Origin: a virus
Direction: 5' to 3' (one strand)
DNA: 64,000 nt
Virus record (IMG/VR): IMGVR_UViG_3300032294_002612
Coordinates: 102,537 to 166,536 of that record
The notes below the pieces were generated by a model that saw only the letters and a list, made by a program, of their open reading frames with translations, made no database searches and was not told the DNA's origin. Below are positions 16,930 through 23,987 of the stretch, piece after piece; the stretch's first letter is position 1, and every line of letters begins with the position of its first letter. The position numbers and the translations under genes were made by a program.

Positions 16930-17070
16930 TTATTTTATAGATTTTTTATTATTTTTTCTAATTTGATATGCCCTAGGAGACATTCTACGTAATTCACCGT
17001 TTGGCATACGCATATATTCTGTACCATCTTTAAATTTAATTTTTTCACCAATATTTGTAGTCGTTTCCAT
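16930..17070 (-). CDS. Small basic protein (46 aa)
   Basis: A 46-residue open frame fills the 147-base gap between the FmdB-like gene and the glycosyltransferase. It starts with ATG at 17070, one base after the stop of the upstream gene, and ends TAA at 16930. The protein begins METTTNIGEKIKFKDGTEYM and ends in a lysine/arginine-rich stretch (RRMSPRAYQIRKNNKKSIK). The perfect fit between neighbours supports it as a real gene; a nucleic-acid-binding role is a guess from charge only. Confidence 0.5.
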   Translation of the reverse strand: METTTNIGEKIKFKDGTEYMRMPNGELRRMSPRAYQIRKNNKKSIK

Positions 17071-17071
17071 A

Positions 17072-18160
17072 TTAAATATTTTTCATTATATCTAAAATAG
17101 AATCCACCATTTTAGAATATGTAAACTGTTCTTGTAATTTTAAGCCTTCTGTATTAATTGGACTATTTTTATAGCGAGATTCTACTAGGTCTAGACCTTG
17201 TAAAAATTCTTCTTCGCTCCAGTCAAAAATATTCCCTTGGTTAAACTCCATCCCCTGTTTGAAAAAGATATTATCATAACATGGAATTTTTCCATTTGGA
17301 GAAATTAAAACTGTATTTTTTTCATTCATCCAATCTTTATAAGCATGGGCATTCAAACCAATACAATGTTTTCCCAAAGCAACTGATTGAAATTCAGGTA
17401 ACCCCCACCCCTCACCACCACTCATAGCTAAAACAATATCTGTATTATTTAATAAATCATTATAAGCTTCATTAGATGGCATGTAATTTAAAAAATTAAT
17501 ATTAAAATAATTTTGGCCATTTAAAGCTTGTTGAATAATTTGTGTTTGAATATTTGGGTCAAGAAAATGATTAAATATTGCACAATTTAAAGTATAGTTT
17601 GGATTATTACCATACTTTTTCGCCCAAAGCGCAAGTGTTTTTAGATGCCTTTTTCTTTGCGGCTCTAATTTTCCAAAAAGACCAAATTGAATTCCAGTTG
17701 TATTTCTTTTCTGAGTCTTTTTAAAATGAGTATTATCAAAAGCTAAAGGCAAATAATCTACATTATTAATGCCCAAAGATTTAAAAATTGATACAGAGTA
17801 ATTACTAGAAAACAAAACTTTTTCATTATTTTTTATGAAATTAATTTCTGTAGCCGTAGGAGAATCAACTTCATAAAAAGATAATAGAACTTGTTTATTA
17901 GAAAAGCTTTCTAAGCTACCATTAATATGCCATAATTTAAATATAGGAGTATTTTTGTTATGATCTTTTCCAGCAGAATTTATCGAATTCTGAAGCCATT
18001 GAAAAAAATCTTGATCTTGATTTTGAGAACTAAGATCTGCCCCTCCAATAGGAAATAGATTAATTTGTACTTTTTTAGTATAAAGTTCTCTTAAAATTGA
18101 AAGAGAGACTTGTCCTAAAGAAGTAGAATTTAATGGTAAATTAAAAGCTAATTTAGACAC
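17072..18160 (-). CDS. Glycosyltransferase, GT4-like (GT-B fold)
   Basis: 362 residues with a GTG start at 18160, no ATG being available nearby. The donor-binding part is typical of GT4: IQFGLFGKLEPQRKRHLKTL (start of C-terminal domain, about 168-187) and MSGGEGWGLPEFQSVALGKHCIG, where the two Glu of ExxxxxxxE bind and activate the nucleotide sugar. The acceptor domain is N-terminal. It is separated from the main cassette by the RNR-RecA genes and lies 3 bases after the SSB-like gene. The acceptor is unknown. Confidence 0.75.
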   Translation of the reverse strand: MSKLAFNLPLNSTSLGQVSLSILRELYTKKVQINLFPIGGADLSSQNQDQDFFQWLQNSINSAGKDHNKNTPIFKLWHINGSLESFSNKQVLLSFYEVDSPTATEINFIKNNEKVLFSSNYSVSIFKSLGINNVDYLPLAFDNTHFKKTQKRNTTGIQFGLFGKLEPQRKRHLKTLALWAKKYGNNPNYTLNCAIFNHFLDPNIQTQIIQQALNGQNYFNINFLNYMPSNEAYNDLLNNTDIVLAMSGGEGWGLPEFQSVALGKHCIGLNAHAYKDWMNEKNTVLISPNGKIPCYDNIFFKQGMEFNQGNIFDWSEEEFLQGLDLVESRYKNSPINTEGLKLQEQFTYSKMVDSILDIMKNI

Positions 18161-18163
18161 AGA

Positions 18164-18481
18164 TTAGAATGGAATTTCTTCAGATTTTACAGTTTCTTTT
18201 TTTACTGGAGTTTTTGTAACTTTTGTTTCTACATCTGTAGAAGATGTAGCAACCCCTTTTGCAGATCCATTCGCAGGCCCATTATCAAAATAAATACGAT
18301 AATCAGGTTGATTTGATCCTTCAGTTTTATATTTATTTTTGAACACTATTACGCTAATTTCTTCTCCAGACTTAGATTTAATTTTTCCGGTAAGAAATTG
18401 ATTTCCGGTTTTAGAAGACTTGATCCAAAAGGCTCCAGCTTCTTCGAGTTTAGGTTTATCGTTGTTATCCATAATCTTCAT
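18164..18481 (-). CDS. SSB-like / DUF736-like protein
   Basis: 105 residues. The folded part (about 12-70) reads AGAFWIKSSKTGNQFLTGKI then ISVIVFKNKYK and DYRIYFDNG, a short all-beta pattern of OB-fold type as in DUF736 proteins. A flexible Thr/Lys/Ser linker follows and the protein ends KSEEIPF, which mimics the DDIPF tip by which bacterial SSB recruits partner proteins. I infer a single-stranded-DNA-binding or replisome docking protein. It overlaps the sigma gene by 4 bases; an internal ATG (18472) could also be used. Confidence 0.55.
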   Translation of the reverse strand: MKIMDNNDKPKLEEAGAFWIKSSKTGNQFLTGKIKSKSGEEISVIVFKNKYKTEGSNQPDYRIYFDNGPANGSAKGVATSSTDVETKVTKTPVKKETVKSEEIPF

Positions 18482-19062
18482 ATATTAGAAAATATTGATT
18501 TATTTGTCAATTTTTTTTTCGCAAAGTTAATAAATTTATTATGCCAATTCAATACCGTTTGAGGGGTAACTTTAAGAATTTCAGCAATTTCTGAATAATT
18601 TAGAATACGCTCTTTATTATGAAAATAACGATAATAAATAGCATTTTTTGTATTAGGATCTGAAATTTCATTAAATAAATCTATAATTGTATGAACTAAT
18701 TCTTTTTGATTATTTTCATTATCTTTTCGTGAATTGTTTACGAAAAATTCTAAATGTTGATCTTCAATAGGTACAAGCCTAGAATTTTTATTTTTAAAAT
18801 TTAAACAAAAGAATCTTATTTGATTTCCCAACCACGTTGAAAATTTACTACCCTTTTCCGAATTATATGATTTAGCGGCATTAAATATTATCCAATATCT
18901 ATTATCATTTAATTCATTAATATCTAAATTACAAGAACTACAATACTTTTTACCGATATTAAAAATCATTCCACTATGACGATCAACTAATTCTTTTAAA
19001 CTGTCATTGCACTGATTGTTAATCACTTTTTTTATTAATGTTTCATCTTTTAAACGACTCAT
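18478..19062 (-). CDS. RNA polymerase sigma factor (sigma70 family)
   Basis: 194 residues. The N-terminal half (about 5-90) matches sigma region 2: DSLKELVDRHSGMIFNIGKKYC, WIIFNAAKSYNSEKGSKFSTWLGNQIRFFCLN, the last part aligning with the -10 recognition helix. The C-terminal quarter (NYSEIAEILKVTPQTVLNWHNKFINFAKKKL) is a region 4 helix-turn-helix for the -35 box or for an activator. It is the first gene of the leftward block and could redirect host polymerase to phage promoters such as those in the virion block. The promoter upstream predicts transcription from the ATG itself. Confidence 0.8.
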   Translation of the reverse strand: MSRLKDETLIKKVINNQCNDSLKELVDRHSGMIFNIGKKYCSSCNLDINELNDNRYWIIFNAAKSYNSEKGSKFSTWLGNQIRFFCLNFKNKNSRLVPIEDQHLEFFVNNSRKDNENNQKELVHTIIDLFNEISDPNTKNAIYYRYFHNKERILNYSEIAEILKVTPQTVLNWHNKFINFAKKKLTNKSIFSNI

Positions 19063-19068
19063 TTTTTT

Positions 19069-19097
19069 ATGCTACTAAAAATTAATTTAGAAGTCAA
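19069..19097 (-). promoter_or_regulatory. sigma70-like promoter, sigma factor operon
   Basis: On the minus strand TTGACT, 17 bases, TAGCAT, 6 bases (all A), then the ATG of the sigma gene at 19062. The -35 box is one base from consensus. Transcription would begin at or beside the ATG. The -35 box overlaps the left part of the palindrome at 19094-19108, so the site may be repressible. Confidence 0.5.
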
Positions 19098-19108
19098 ATT
19101 AAATTTGA
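19094..19108. promoter_or_regulatory. Palindromic operator candidate in divergent promoter region
   Basis: A perfect 15-base palindrome TCAAATT-A-AATTTGA. It overlaps the -35 boxes of both divergent promoters (minus 19092-19097, plus 19105-19110). This is the arrangement expected for a dimeric regulator that controls both directions at once. No candidate repressor gene is adjacent except the sigma factor. Confidence 0.4.
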
Positions 19109-19132
19109 TTTTTTTAAAAAGATTAATATAAT
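19105..19132 (+). promoter_or_regulatory. sigma70-like promoter, plus-strand block
   Basis: TTGATT, 16 bases, TATAAT at 19127-19132. Transcription would start near 19139 and give an 80-base leader before the ATG at 19220, unlike the other promoters found here. The leader contains the hairpin at 19155-19181. Confidence 0.45.
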
Positions 19133-19154
19133 TTTTGTGAGCAAAGCGAACAAA

Positions 19155-19181
19155 TCGAAGCCGAACGAAGTGAGGTTTCGA
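19155..19181 (+). promoter_or_regulatory. Leader hairpin of plus-strand block
   Basis: TCGAAGCC and GGTTTCGA form an 8-pair stem (one G-U pair) around an 11-base loop. It lies in the predicted 5' leader of the membrane protein gene. No U-run follows, so it is not a classic terminator. It may affect message stability or bind a regulator. The 157-base gap 19063-19219 otherwise holds only the two promoters and the palindrome. Confidence 0.35.
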
Positions 19182-19219
19182 AATAGAAATGTTCCTTTAT
19201 CTTAATTTTTTTTATAGTT

Positions 19220-19618
19220 ATGTCAAGTTTATTATTTATTTTACTCTGTTGTTTGGGTGCGTTAATTATACATTTATGGTTTTATTCTGACTTTTTTGCT
19301 TTTTATGTAAAAACATTTAAAAAATTGTTGCCATCTAAAATATACCAATGGCTTCTGATCGAAGAATATTTAAATAACGAAAATCCTAATTTAAATTTTG
19401 ATAGCTATATAGAATATTTGTTTGCAAGACGATGCTTTTCCGAATCATTTACTACTAAGTTTTTTCTAAAATTATTTTCGTGCATTATTTGTTTTACTAC
19501 TTGGGTTAGCATGCTAATTTCGTTATTATTAGGGAATGTATTATACATAGGTTTAGTGTTTATAGTTTTAAGAATTTTAGACTTTATTCTTAGATACGTT
19601 TTGAAAAAAGCAATATAA
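19220..19618 (+). CDS. Integral membrane protein, unknown
   Basis: 132 residues. An N-terminal hydrophobic segment (LLFILLCCLGALIIHLWFY, 4-22), a charged middle section, then two further hydrophobic stretches (LKLFSCIICFTTWVSMLISLLL, and NVLYIGLVFIVLRILDFILRYVL) give three predicted membrane helices. The CIICFTTW segment resembles the Cys-x-x-Cys...Trp element of DUF1360-type phage membrane proteins, but this is a loose match. First gene of the plus-strand block; possible early inner-membrane protein affecting host physiology or superinfection. Confidence 0.6.
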   Translation: MSSLLFILLCCLGALIIHLWFYSDFFAFYVKTFKKLLPSKIYQWLLIEEYLNNENPNLNFDSYIEYLFARRCFSESFTTKFFLKLFSCIICFTTWVSMLISLLLGNVLYIGLVFIVLRILDFILRYVLKKAI

Positions 19619-19624
19619 TCATTT

Positions 19625-20059
19625 ATGAAAAAATTAGATTTTTGCAAACCTACGAAATCTGTAACTGGAGCTTGGGTGACATTTGGATTAACCCAAGACC
19701 AAGAAGATCAAAAAAAGAATGGTTTTTACGTAAATATGATACGTCAAGCTGGCTGGAATGATGAAACTAAAAATGGTACTTTCAAAGATAATGTAAATAA
19801 TCCCGAAAAACATAAAAGAATTAAACTTAGCGAAAATGATATCGCTGAAATGTTTTTAGTATTAGATTCTAATGGTTTAAAAAAATGGTCCACAGTTCAC
19901 GCTGGAAAAACTCCAATTTTTGTAGAACCATTCGTTCGTGAAGAAAAACATGTTGGATATTTAATTAAACTCGGTGGGATTAGTATCGCATTAAATTTTG
20001 CAGAAACTCTTCGTCTTCAAGAATATTTAAAATTGACTTTACAACAAATGTATTTATAA
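19625..20059 (+). CDS. Conserved hypothetical, possibly nucleic-acid binding
   Basis: 144 residues, not assigned. The protein looks beta-rich and ends in an amphipathic helix (NFAETLRLQEYLKLTLQQMYL). The pattern TGAWVTFGLTQ..., FYVNMIRQAGWND, GTFKDN, IFVEPFV, GYLIKLGGISIALNFAE suggests a small sheet-plus-helix domain as in single-strand-DNA-binding proteins of the Whirly/PC4 kind; I rate this only as possible. A TATAAT lies 5 bases before the ATG (19614-19619), without a good -35 box. It is followed closely by the glycosyltransferase gene. Confidence 0.55.
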   Translation: MKKLDFCKPTKSVTGAWVTFGLTQDQEDQKKNGFYVNMIRQAGWNDETKNGTFKDNVNNPEKHKRIKLSENDIAEMFLVLDSNGLKKWSTVHAGKTPIFVEPFVREEKHVGYLIKLGGISIALNFAETLRLQEYLKLTLQQMYL

Positions 20060-20060
20060 T
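20033..20060 (+). promoter_or_regulatory. sigma70-like promoter, GT4-GT9 gene
   Basis: TTGACT, 16 bases, perfect TATAAT at 20055-20060, then 8 bases to the ATG at 20069. It lies inside the end of the upstream coding region. Transcription would begin one to three bases before the ATG, again a leaderless or nearly leaderless message. Confidence 0.5.
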
Positions 20061-20068
20061 GCATTAAT

Positions 20069-21988
20069 ATGCGTAAAAAAAGAATTTTATTTTTGACAGA
20101 TTATGCTGGAGCCTTTACTGGGTTTGGTAAACAGTGCAAACTTCTTTTAACATATTTATATAAAACTGGTAAATATGAGATATTAAACGCTGCGCAAGGA
20201 GTTCCAAAACATGGGGCTCATAATATTAAATTTCCATGGAACACTATTGGTGTTTTACCAGACGATCCAAATAAAATTAATCAAATTAATCAAGACCCAA
20301 ATCTTGCAAGAATGGCCGCTTATGGATCATTAGAAATAAATAGTATTGTTAAAGATTTTAAACCTGATGTTGTTTTTTCTGTTAATGATACATGGGGATC
20401 ACAGTTTGTAATTGATACACCATTTTTTGAAAAAATTCCTACGGTTTGTTGGAACACATTTGACTCACTTCCTTTGCTTCCAGACACTATAGAAAAAGCT
20501 TCAAAAATTAAACATTATTGGACATGGAGCGATTTTGCTAGAAAAGAGTTGCACAAATATGGATTTGATCATGTAAAAAATCAGTATCCTTTAGTTAATA
20601 CTAATAATTTTTATAAATTACCAGATTCTAAAATTACTGAAATAAAAGCTCGTTTTGGTCTTCCACAGGATGCCTTTATTATAGGTTTTGTTTTTCGAAA
20701 CCAACTTAGAAAATTAATTAATACACAAATTGAAGCATACGCTTTATTTAAAAAGCACAATCCAGAAATTAAAAATACGTTTTTATATACTCATACCCAT
20801 TACGGAGAAGGTTGGGATATTCATCGTTTGTGTCAACAGTATGGAGTAGACCCTAGAGAAGTATTATGTACTTATGTTTGCAAAGAAACTCGTCAATATT
20901 TTATTGCACCATTTCATGGTCAAGATATTGAAAACCCTATAACTAAAAGAAAAACGCTAGTAACATCAAATGTTGGGTTAGGAGTTTCAGACGAACAGTT
21001 AAATGAAATCTATAATATATTTTCATTATATTCTCATCCAGCTACTTCTGGAGCCTGTGAACTTCCATGTGTAGAAGCGGCTCTAACTGAAAAAATAATT
21101 ACTACCGCTCCATACTCTTTTGGAGAAGATATTATTGAAAATAATAAAGGGAGTATTCCAATGAAATTTACTTTTTATACAGAACATGGAACTCAATTTT
21201 TAAAATCTCAGCCATCTGCGTATGAACTTTCTAAAATTTTTAAGAAAGTCTATGAAATGAAGCCAAGCACAAAAAGACAAATGGAAATAGATTCAAGAAA
21301 ATGGGCTTTAGAAAATTATGGCATAGAAGTTAATGGTAAAAAAATAGAAGAATTTATTGATAGCCAAATGCTCTTAGAAGAAAATATATTTAATTTTTCT
21401 GAAAATTCAAAAAACACGCCAAATCCAAGTGCAATAGTAGAAGACAATCCAGACGCAAAATTATGGGTTAAATCGCTTTATAAAAAAATATTAGATGTAG
21501 ATGTATCTGATCAAGATGATGGGTTATTACATTGGCTTCAAAAATTAGAACAAAAAGTTCCAAAAGAACAAATAGAAAATTATTTTAGAGACGTTGCTAA
21601 AAAAGATCTTGGTAAAAACACTACTATAAATTTTGAAGATTTATTAGATAAAAATGACGATGGTAAAAGAGCTTTGATCGTAATTCCAGAAAGTATTGGG
21701 GATGTCTTTATGATAACTAGTTTATTTGAGTCATTTAAAGAAACTTATCCTGACTATAATTTATACGTATCAACAAAACAAGAGTATTTTGATATTTTGA
21801 ATGGAAATCCATTTATTCATAAAATAATTCCATATATGCAACAAATGGAAAATCTATTATGGCTTGAGGGCGCTGGAGATCATAAAGGATTTTTTGAAAT
21901 AGCATTTTTACCACATATCGGGACGCAAAGAATTTTAAATTATTTACATAATGGTAAAGACATTATTCAATTTGATATAAAAAAATAA
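20069..21988 (+). CDS. Multidomain glycosyltransferase: GT4, DUF4214-like, GT9 N-terminal half
   Basis: 639 residues. Residues 1-430 form a GT4-like GT-B enzyme (RILFLTDYAGAFTGFGKQ at the start; FLYTHTHYGEGWDIHRLC and SGACELPCVEAALTEKIITT in the donor domain). Residues about 463-512 match the DUF4214 pattern (WVKSLYKKIL, DDGLLHWLQKLEQ, IENYFRDVA), a module also seen beside glycosyltransferases and surface proteins. Residues 533-639 are the acceptor half of a GT9 enzyme (ALIVIPESIGDVFMITSLFESFKETYP). The stop falls in the linker where the GT9 donor half should follow, and that half is encoded by the next gene. A run of seven A at 21979-21985 precedes the stop. Confidence 0.72.
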   Translation: MRKKRILFLTDYAGAFTGFGKQCKLLLTYLYKTGKYEILNAAQGVPKHGAHNIKFPWNTIGVLPDDPNKINQINQDPNLARMAAYGSLEINSIVKDFKPDVVFSVNDTWGSQFVIDTPFFEKIPTVCWNTFDSLPLLPDTIEKASKIKHYWTWSDFARKELHKYGFDHVKNQYPLVNTNNFYKLPDSKITEIKARFGLPQDAFIIGFVFRNQLRKLINTQIEAYALFKKHNPEIKNTFLYTHTHYGEGWDIHRLCQQYGVDPREVLCTYVCKETRQYFIAPFHGQDIENPITKRKTLVTSNVGLGVSDEQLNEIYNIFSLYSHPATSGACELPCVEAALTEKIITTAPYSFGEDIIENNKGSIPMKFTFYTEHGTQFLKSQPSAYELSKIFKKVYEMKPSTKRQMEIDSRKWALENYGIEVNGKKIEEFIDSQMLLEENIFNFSENSKNTPNPSAIVEDNPDAKLWVKSLYKKILDVDVSDQDDGLLHWLQKLEQKVPKEQIENYFRDVAKKDLGKNTTINFEDLLDKNDDGKRALIVIPESIGDVFMITSLFESFKETYPDYNLYVSTKQEYFDILNGNPFIHKIIPYMQQMENLLWLEGAGDHKGFFEIAFLPHIGTQRILNYLHNGKDIIQFDIKK

Positions 21989-21989
21989 T

Positions 21990-23195
21990 ATGCACATACT
22001 AGAACAATATGCTTTAAATTGTGGTTTAAAAATTAATAAGCCATATATCTATGAAAAATATTTTCCGTTACCTTTCGAAAAATATATAACTTTCAATCCT
22101 TTTGGTAAGTTTAATTCTAGAAAATACTCTTACTGGCAAGAAGTAATTGATTTGATAAAGCCAATTCTTAATAAAGAAAATATTCATATTGTACAAATTG
22201 GTGGTCAAAATGAAATTGGTTATAATAATTGTACCCATTTAATGGGTCAAACAAATTTTAACCAAACAGCTTATATTATAAATAACTCGCTTTTACATTT
22301 TGGGGTAGATAGTTTTCCTGTTCATGTAGCGTCATATTTTGATAAAAAAATTGTGGCTTTATACTCTAATATGTATTTGTCACAATCAAAACCATATTGG
22401 TCTAATCATGAAAATATTGAATTAATTCAAGCTGATTTAAAAAATAAAAAACCTTCTTATTCAGCCGAAGAAAATCCCAAAATAATAAATAATATAAAAC
22501 CAGAAGAAATAGTTAAAAAAATATTAAAATTATTAAATATTAATCATGATTTTGAGCATGAGACTATTTTTACTGGCTCTAGATACGAACATTACATACT
22601 CGAATCTATTCCATCTATTATTCTTCCACCAGAAGTATTGCCAGGAACGTTATTAAATATTCGTTTTGATTATATTGAACAAATTGAAGAAAAGGATTAC
22701 GTTTGTACTTTAAATAATTTAAACAATAGAAATTGTGCAATTATTACAGATAAACCAATTCAAATTGAACATTTATTACAATTAAAAGATAAAATTACTG
22801 GTATAATGTACGATATTACTTTTAAAAACATAGATTTTGATTTTGTCAATAAAGTTAAATTTCATGGGGTTAAAATTGATTTTATTTTTAATAAGTCAAA
22901 AAATAAAGATGAAACGATATTAAATAATAAAAAATTAGAACTTATTGATTATCCAGAACTAATTAATATTATTGAGAATCAAGAAAAGCCAAAAGAAGAA
23001 ATTAAACAAAGTAATTTTTATAAAAGTAAAAAACTATTATTTGCAAATAACAAAACATATTTAAGTTTTGTAGCTTATCTAGAGGACAAGCCAGTTCATT
23101 TAGATAAACTAGATGTTAATCAAAAAATATCAGATATAAATAATATTAATCTATTGATAGAAGAAGATGGGGATTATTGTTTATTTTATAAATAA
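21990..23195 (+). CDS. GT9 C-terminal half plus unknown domain
   Basis: 401 residues. Residues 1-180 are the donor half of a GT9 glycosyltransferase: YITFNPFGKFNSRKYSYW, IHIVQIGGQNEIGY, LMGQTNFNQTAYIINNSLLHFGVDSFPVHVASYFDKKIVALY, with the FGVDSxPVHVA donor loop. It lacks an acceptor half of its own, which lies at the end of the preceding gene, one base upstream. Residues 185-401 are an unrecognised Asn/Lys-rich domain. ATG follows the upstream stop as TAATATG, allowing reinitiation, or the two were one protein before a single-base change. Confidence 0.65.
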   Translation: MHILEQYALNCGLKINKPYIYEKYFPLPFEKYITFNPFGKFNSRKYSYWQEVIDLIKPILNKENIHIVQIGGQNEIGYNNCTHLMGQTNFNQTAYIINNSLLHFGVDSFPVHVASYFDKKIVALYSNMYLSQSKPYWSNHENIELIQADLKNKKPSYSAEENPKIINNIKPEEIVKKILKLLNINHDFEHETIFTGSRYEHYILESIPSIILPPEVLPGTLLNIRFDYIEQIEEKDYVCTLNNLNNRNCAIITDKPIQIEHLLQLKDKITGIMYDITFKNIDFDFVNKVKFHGVKIDFIFNKSKNKDETILNNKKLELIDYPELINIIENQEKPKEEIKQSNFYKSKKLLFANNKTYLSFVAYLEDKPVHLDKLDVNQKISDINNINLLIEEDGDYCLFYK

Positions 23196-23198
23196 AAT

Positions 23199-23227
23199 TT
23201 GACACTCTAATCAAATAATGTGATACT
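23199..23227 (+). promoter_or_regulatory. sigma70-like promoter before the 250-aa gene
   Basis: Perfect TTGACA, 17 bases, GATACT, 6 bases, then the ATG at 23234. Spacing to the start codon is the same as at 3818, 13051 and 19062. The site occupies nearly all of the 38-base gap after the GT9 half gene. Confidence 0.55.
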
Positions 23228-23233
23228 AAAAAT

Positions 23234-23986
23234 ATGTCAGACAAAATAGTATATCGTTATAAAGATACTGTAAATAAATTTAAAAGAGATGTTAATGGTC
23301 TTTTAGAATGTATTGATTATACTTTTAACGAAGACAATACAATTAATTGGAGGTCAATGATTAATAAAGAATACCTTGTTCCGAATCGTGACTCTTTTAA
23401 ATATCAAAAAAATATAAATCTTAAAGAAATTGATGTAACTTCTTTACCAGATAATCAATTACTTATTCTTTTGGCTGGTATCAAAGAACTGGCACAAATT
23501 CGCGGATATACCAATGTAAATTACGAAATAATCCAAGCCCAACCAGACTATGTAGCTGTAAAATGTACAATTAATTGGATTGCTAATTATGAAACTAGTG
23601 GTAAAGAAGTATCCTTCTCAGCCCTCGCTGAGGCACATCTAGATAATACAAAAGATTTTGCAAAAAACTTTTTGATGGCTATCGCTGAAAATCGTGCATT
23701 TATTCGTACGGTTCGTAGTTTTCTTAAAATTAATATTGTTGGTAATGATGAAATGGGAAAAACTACGCATGTCGATTCTGAAATTGAACCAAATACTTTA
23801 ACAACTCAACCAATCGCATTGTTACAAAAAACAATGGAAGAATATAATATTTCTTTTGAGCAAATTAAAGAACGTGCCGTCCAAAAGAAAATGAGTGGAT
23901 CCGAAACTTGGAATCGTTTAAATGATATTCCGCCCCTATCAATGTTCACTATTATTAGTGGAATTAAAAACAAAAATAAAAAATAA
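23234..23986 (+). CDS. Hypothetical protein, possibly annealing/recombination (Rad52/Sak-like)
   Basis: 250 residues, tentative. The middle reads LAGIKELAQIRGYTNVNYEIIQ, YVAVKCTINWIANYETSGKEVSFSALAEAHLDN and FLMAIAENRAFIRTVRSFLKINIVG, followed by a likely disordered linker and a C-terminal helical part. The AIAENRAFIRTVRSFLKI helix is similar to the MAETRAxxRALRxALxI helix of Rad52/Sak-type single-strand annealing proteins, and the beta-hairpin before it also fits. This is pattern matching and unverified. It ends one base before the convergent virion block. Confidence 0.4.
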   Translation: MSDKIVYRYKDTVNKFKRDVNGLLECIDYTFNEDNTINWRSMINKEYLVPNRDSFKYQKNINLKEIDVTSLPDNQLLILLAGIKELAQIRGYTNVNYEIIQAQPDYVAVKCTINWIANYETSGKEVSFSALAEAHLDNTKDFAKNFLMAIAENRAFIRTVRSFLKINIVGNDEMGKTTHVDSEIEPNTLTTQPIALLQKTMEEYNISFEQIKERAVQKKMSGSETWNRLNDIPPLSMFTIISGIKNKNKK

Positions 23987-23987
23987 T

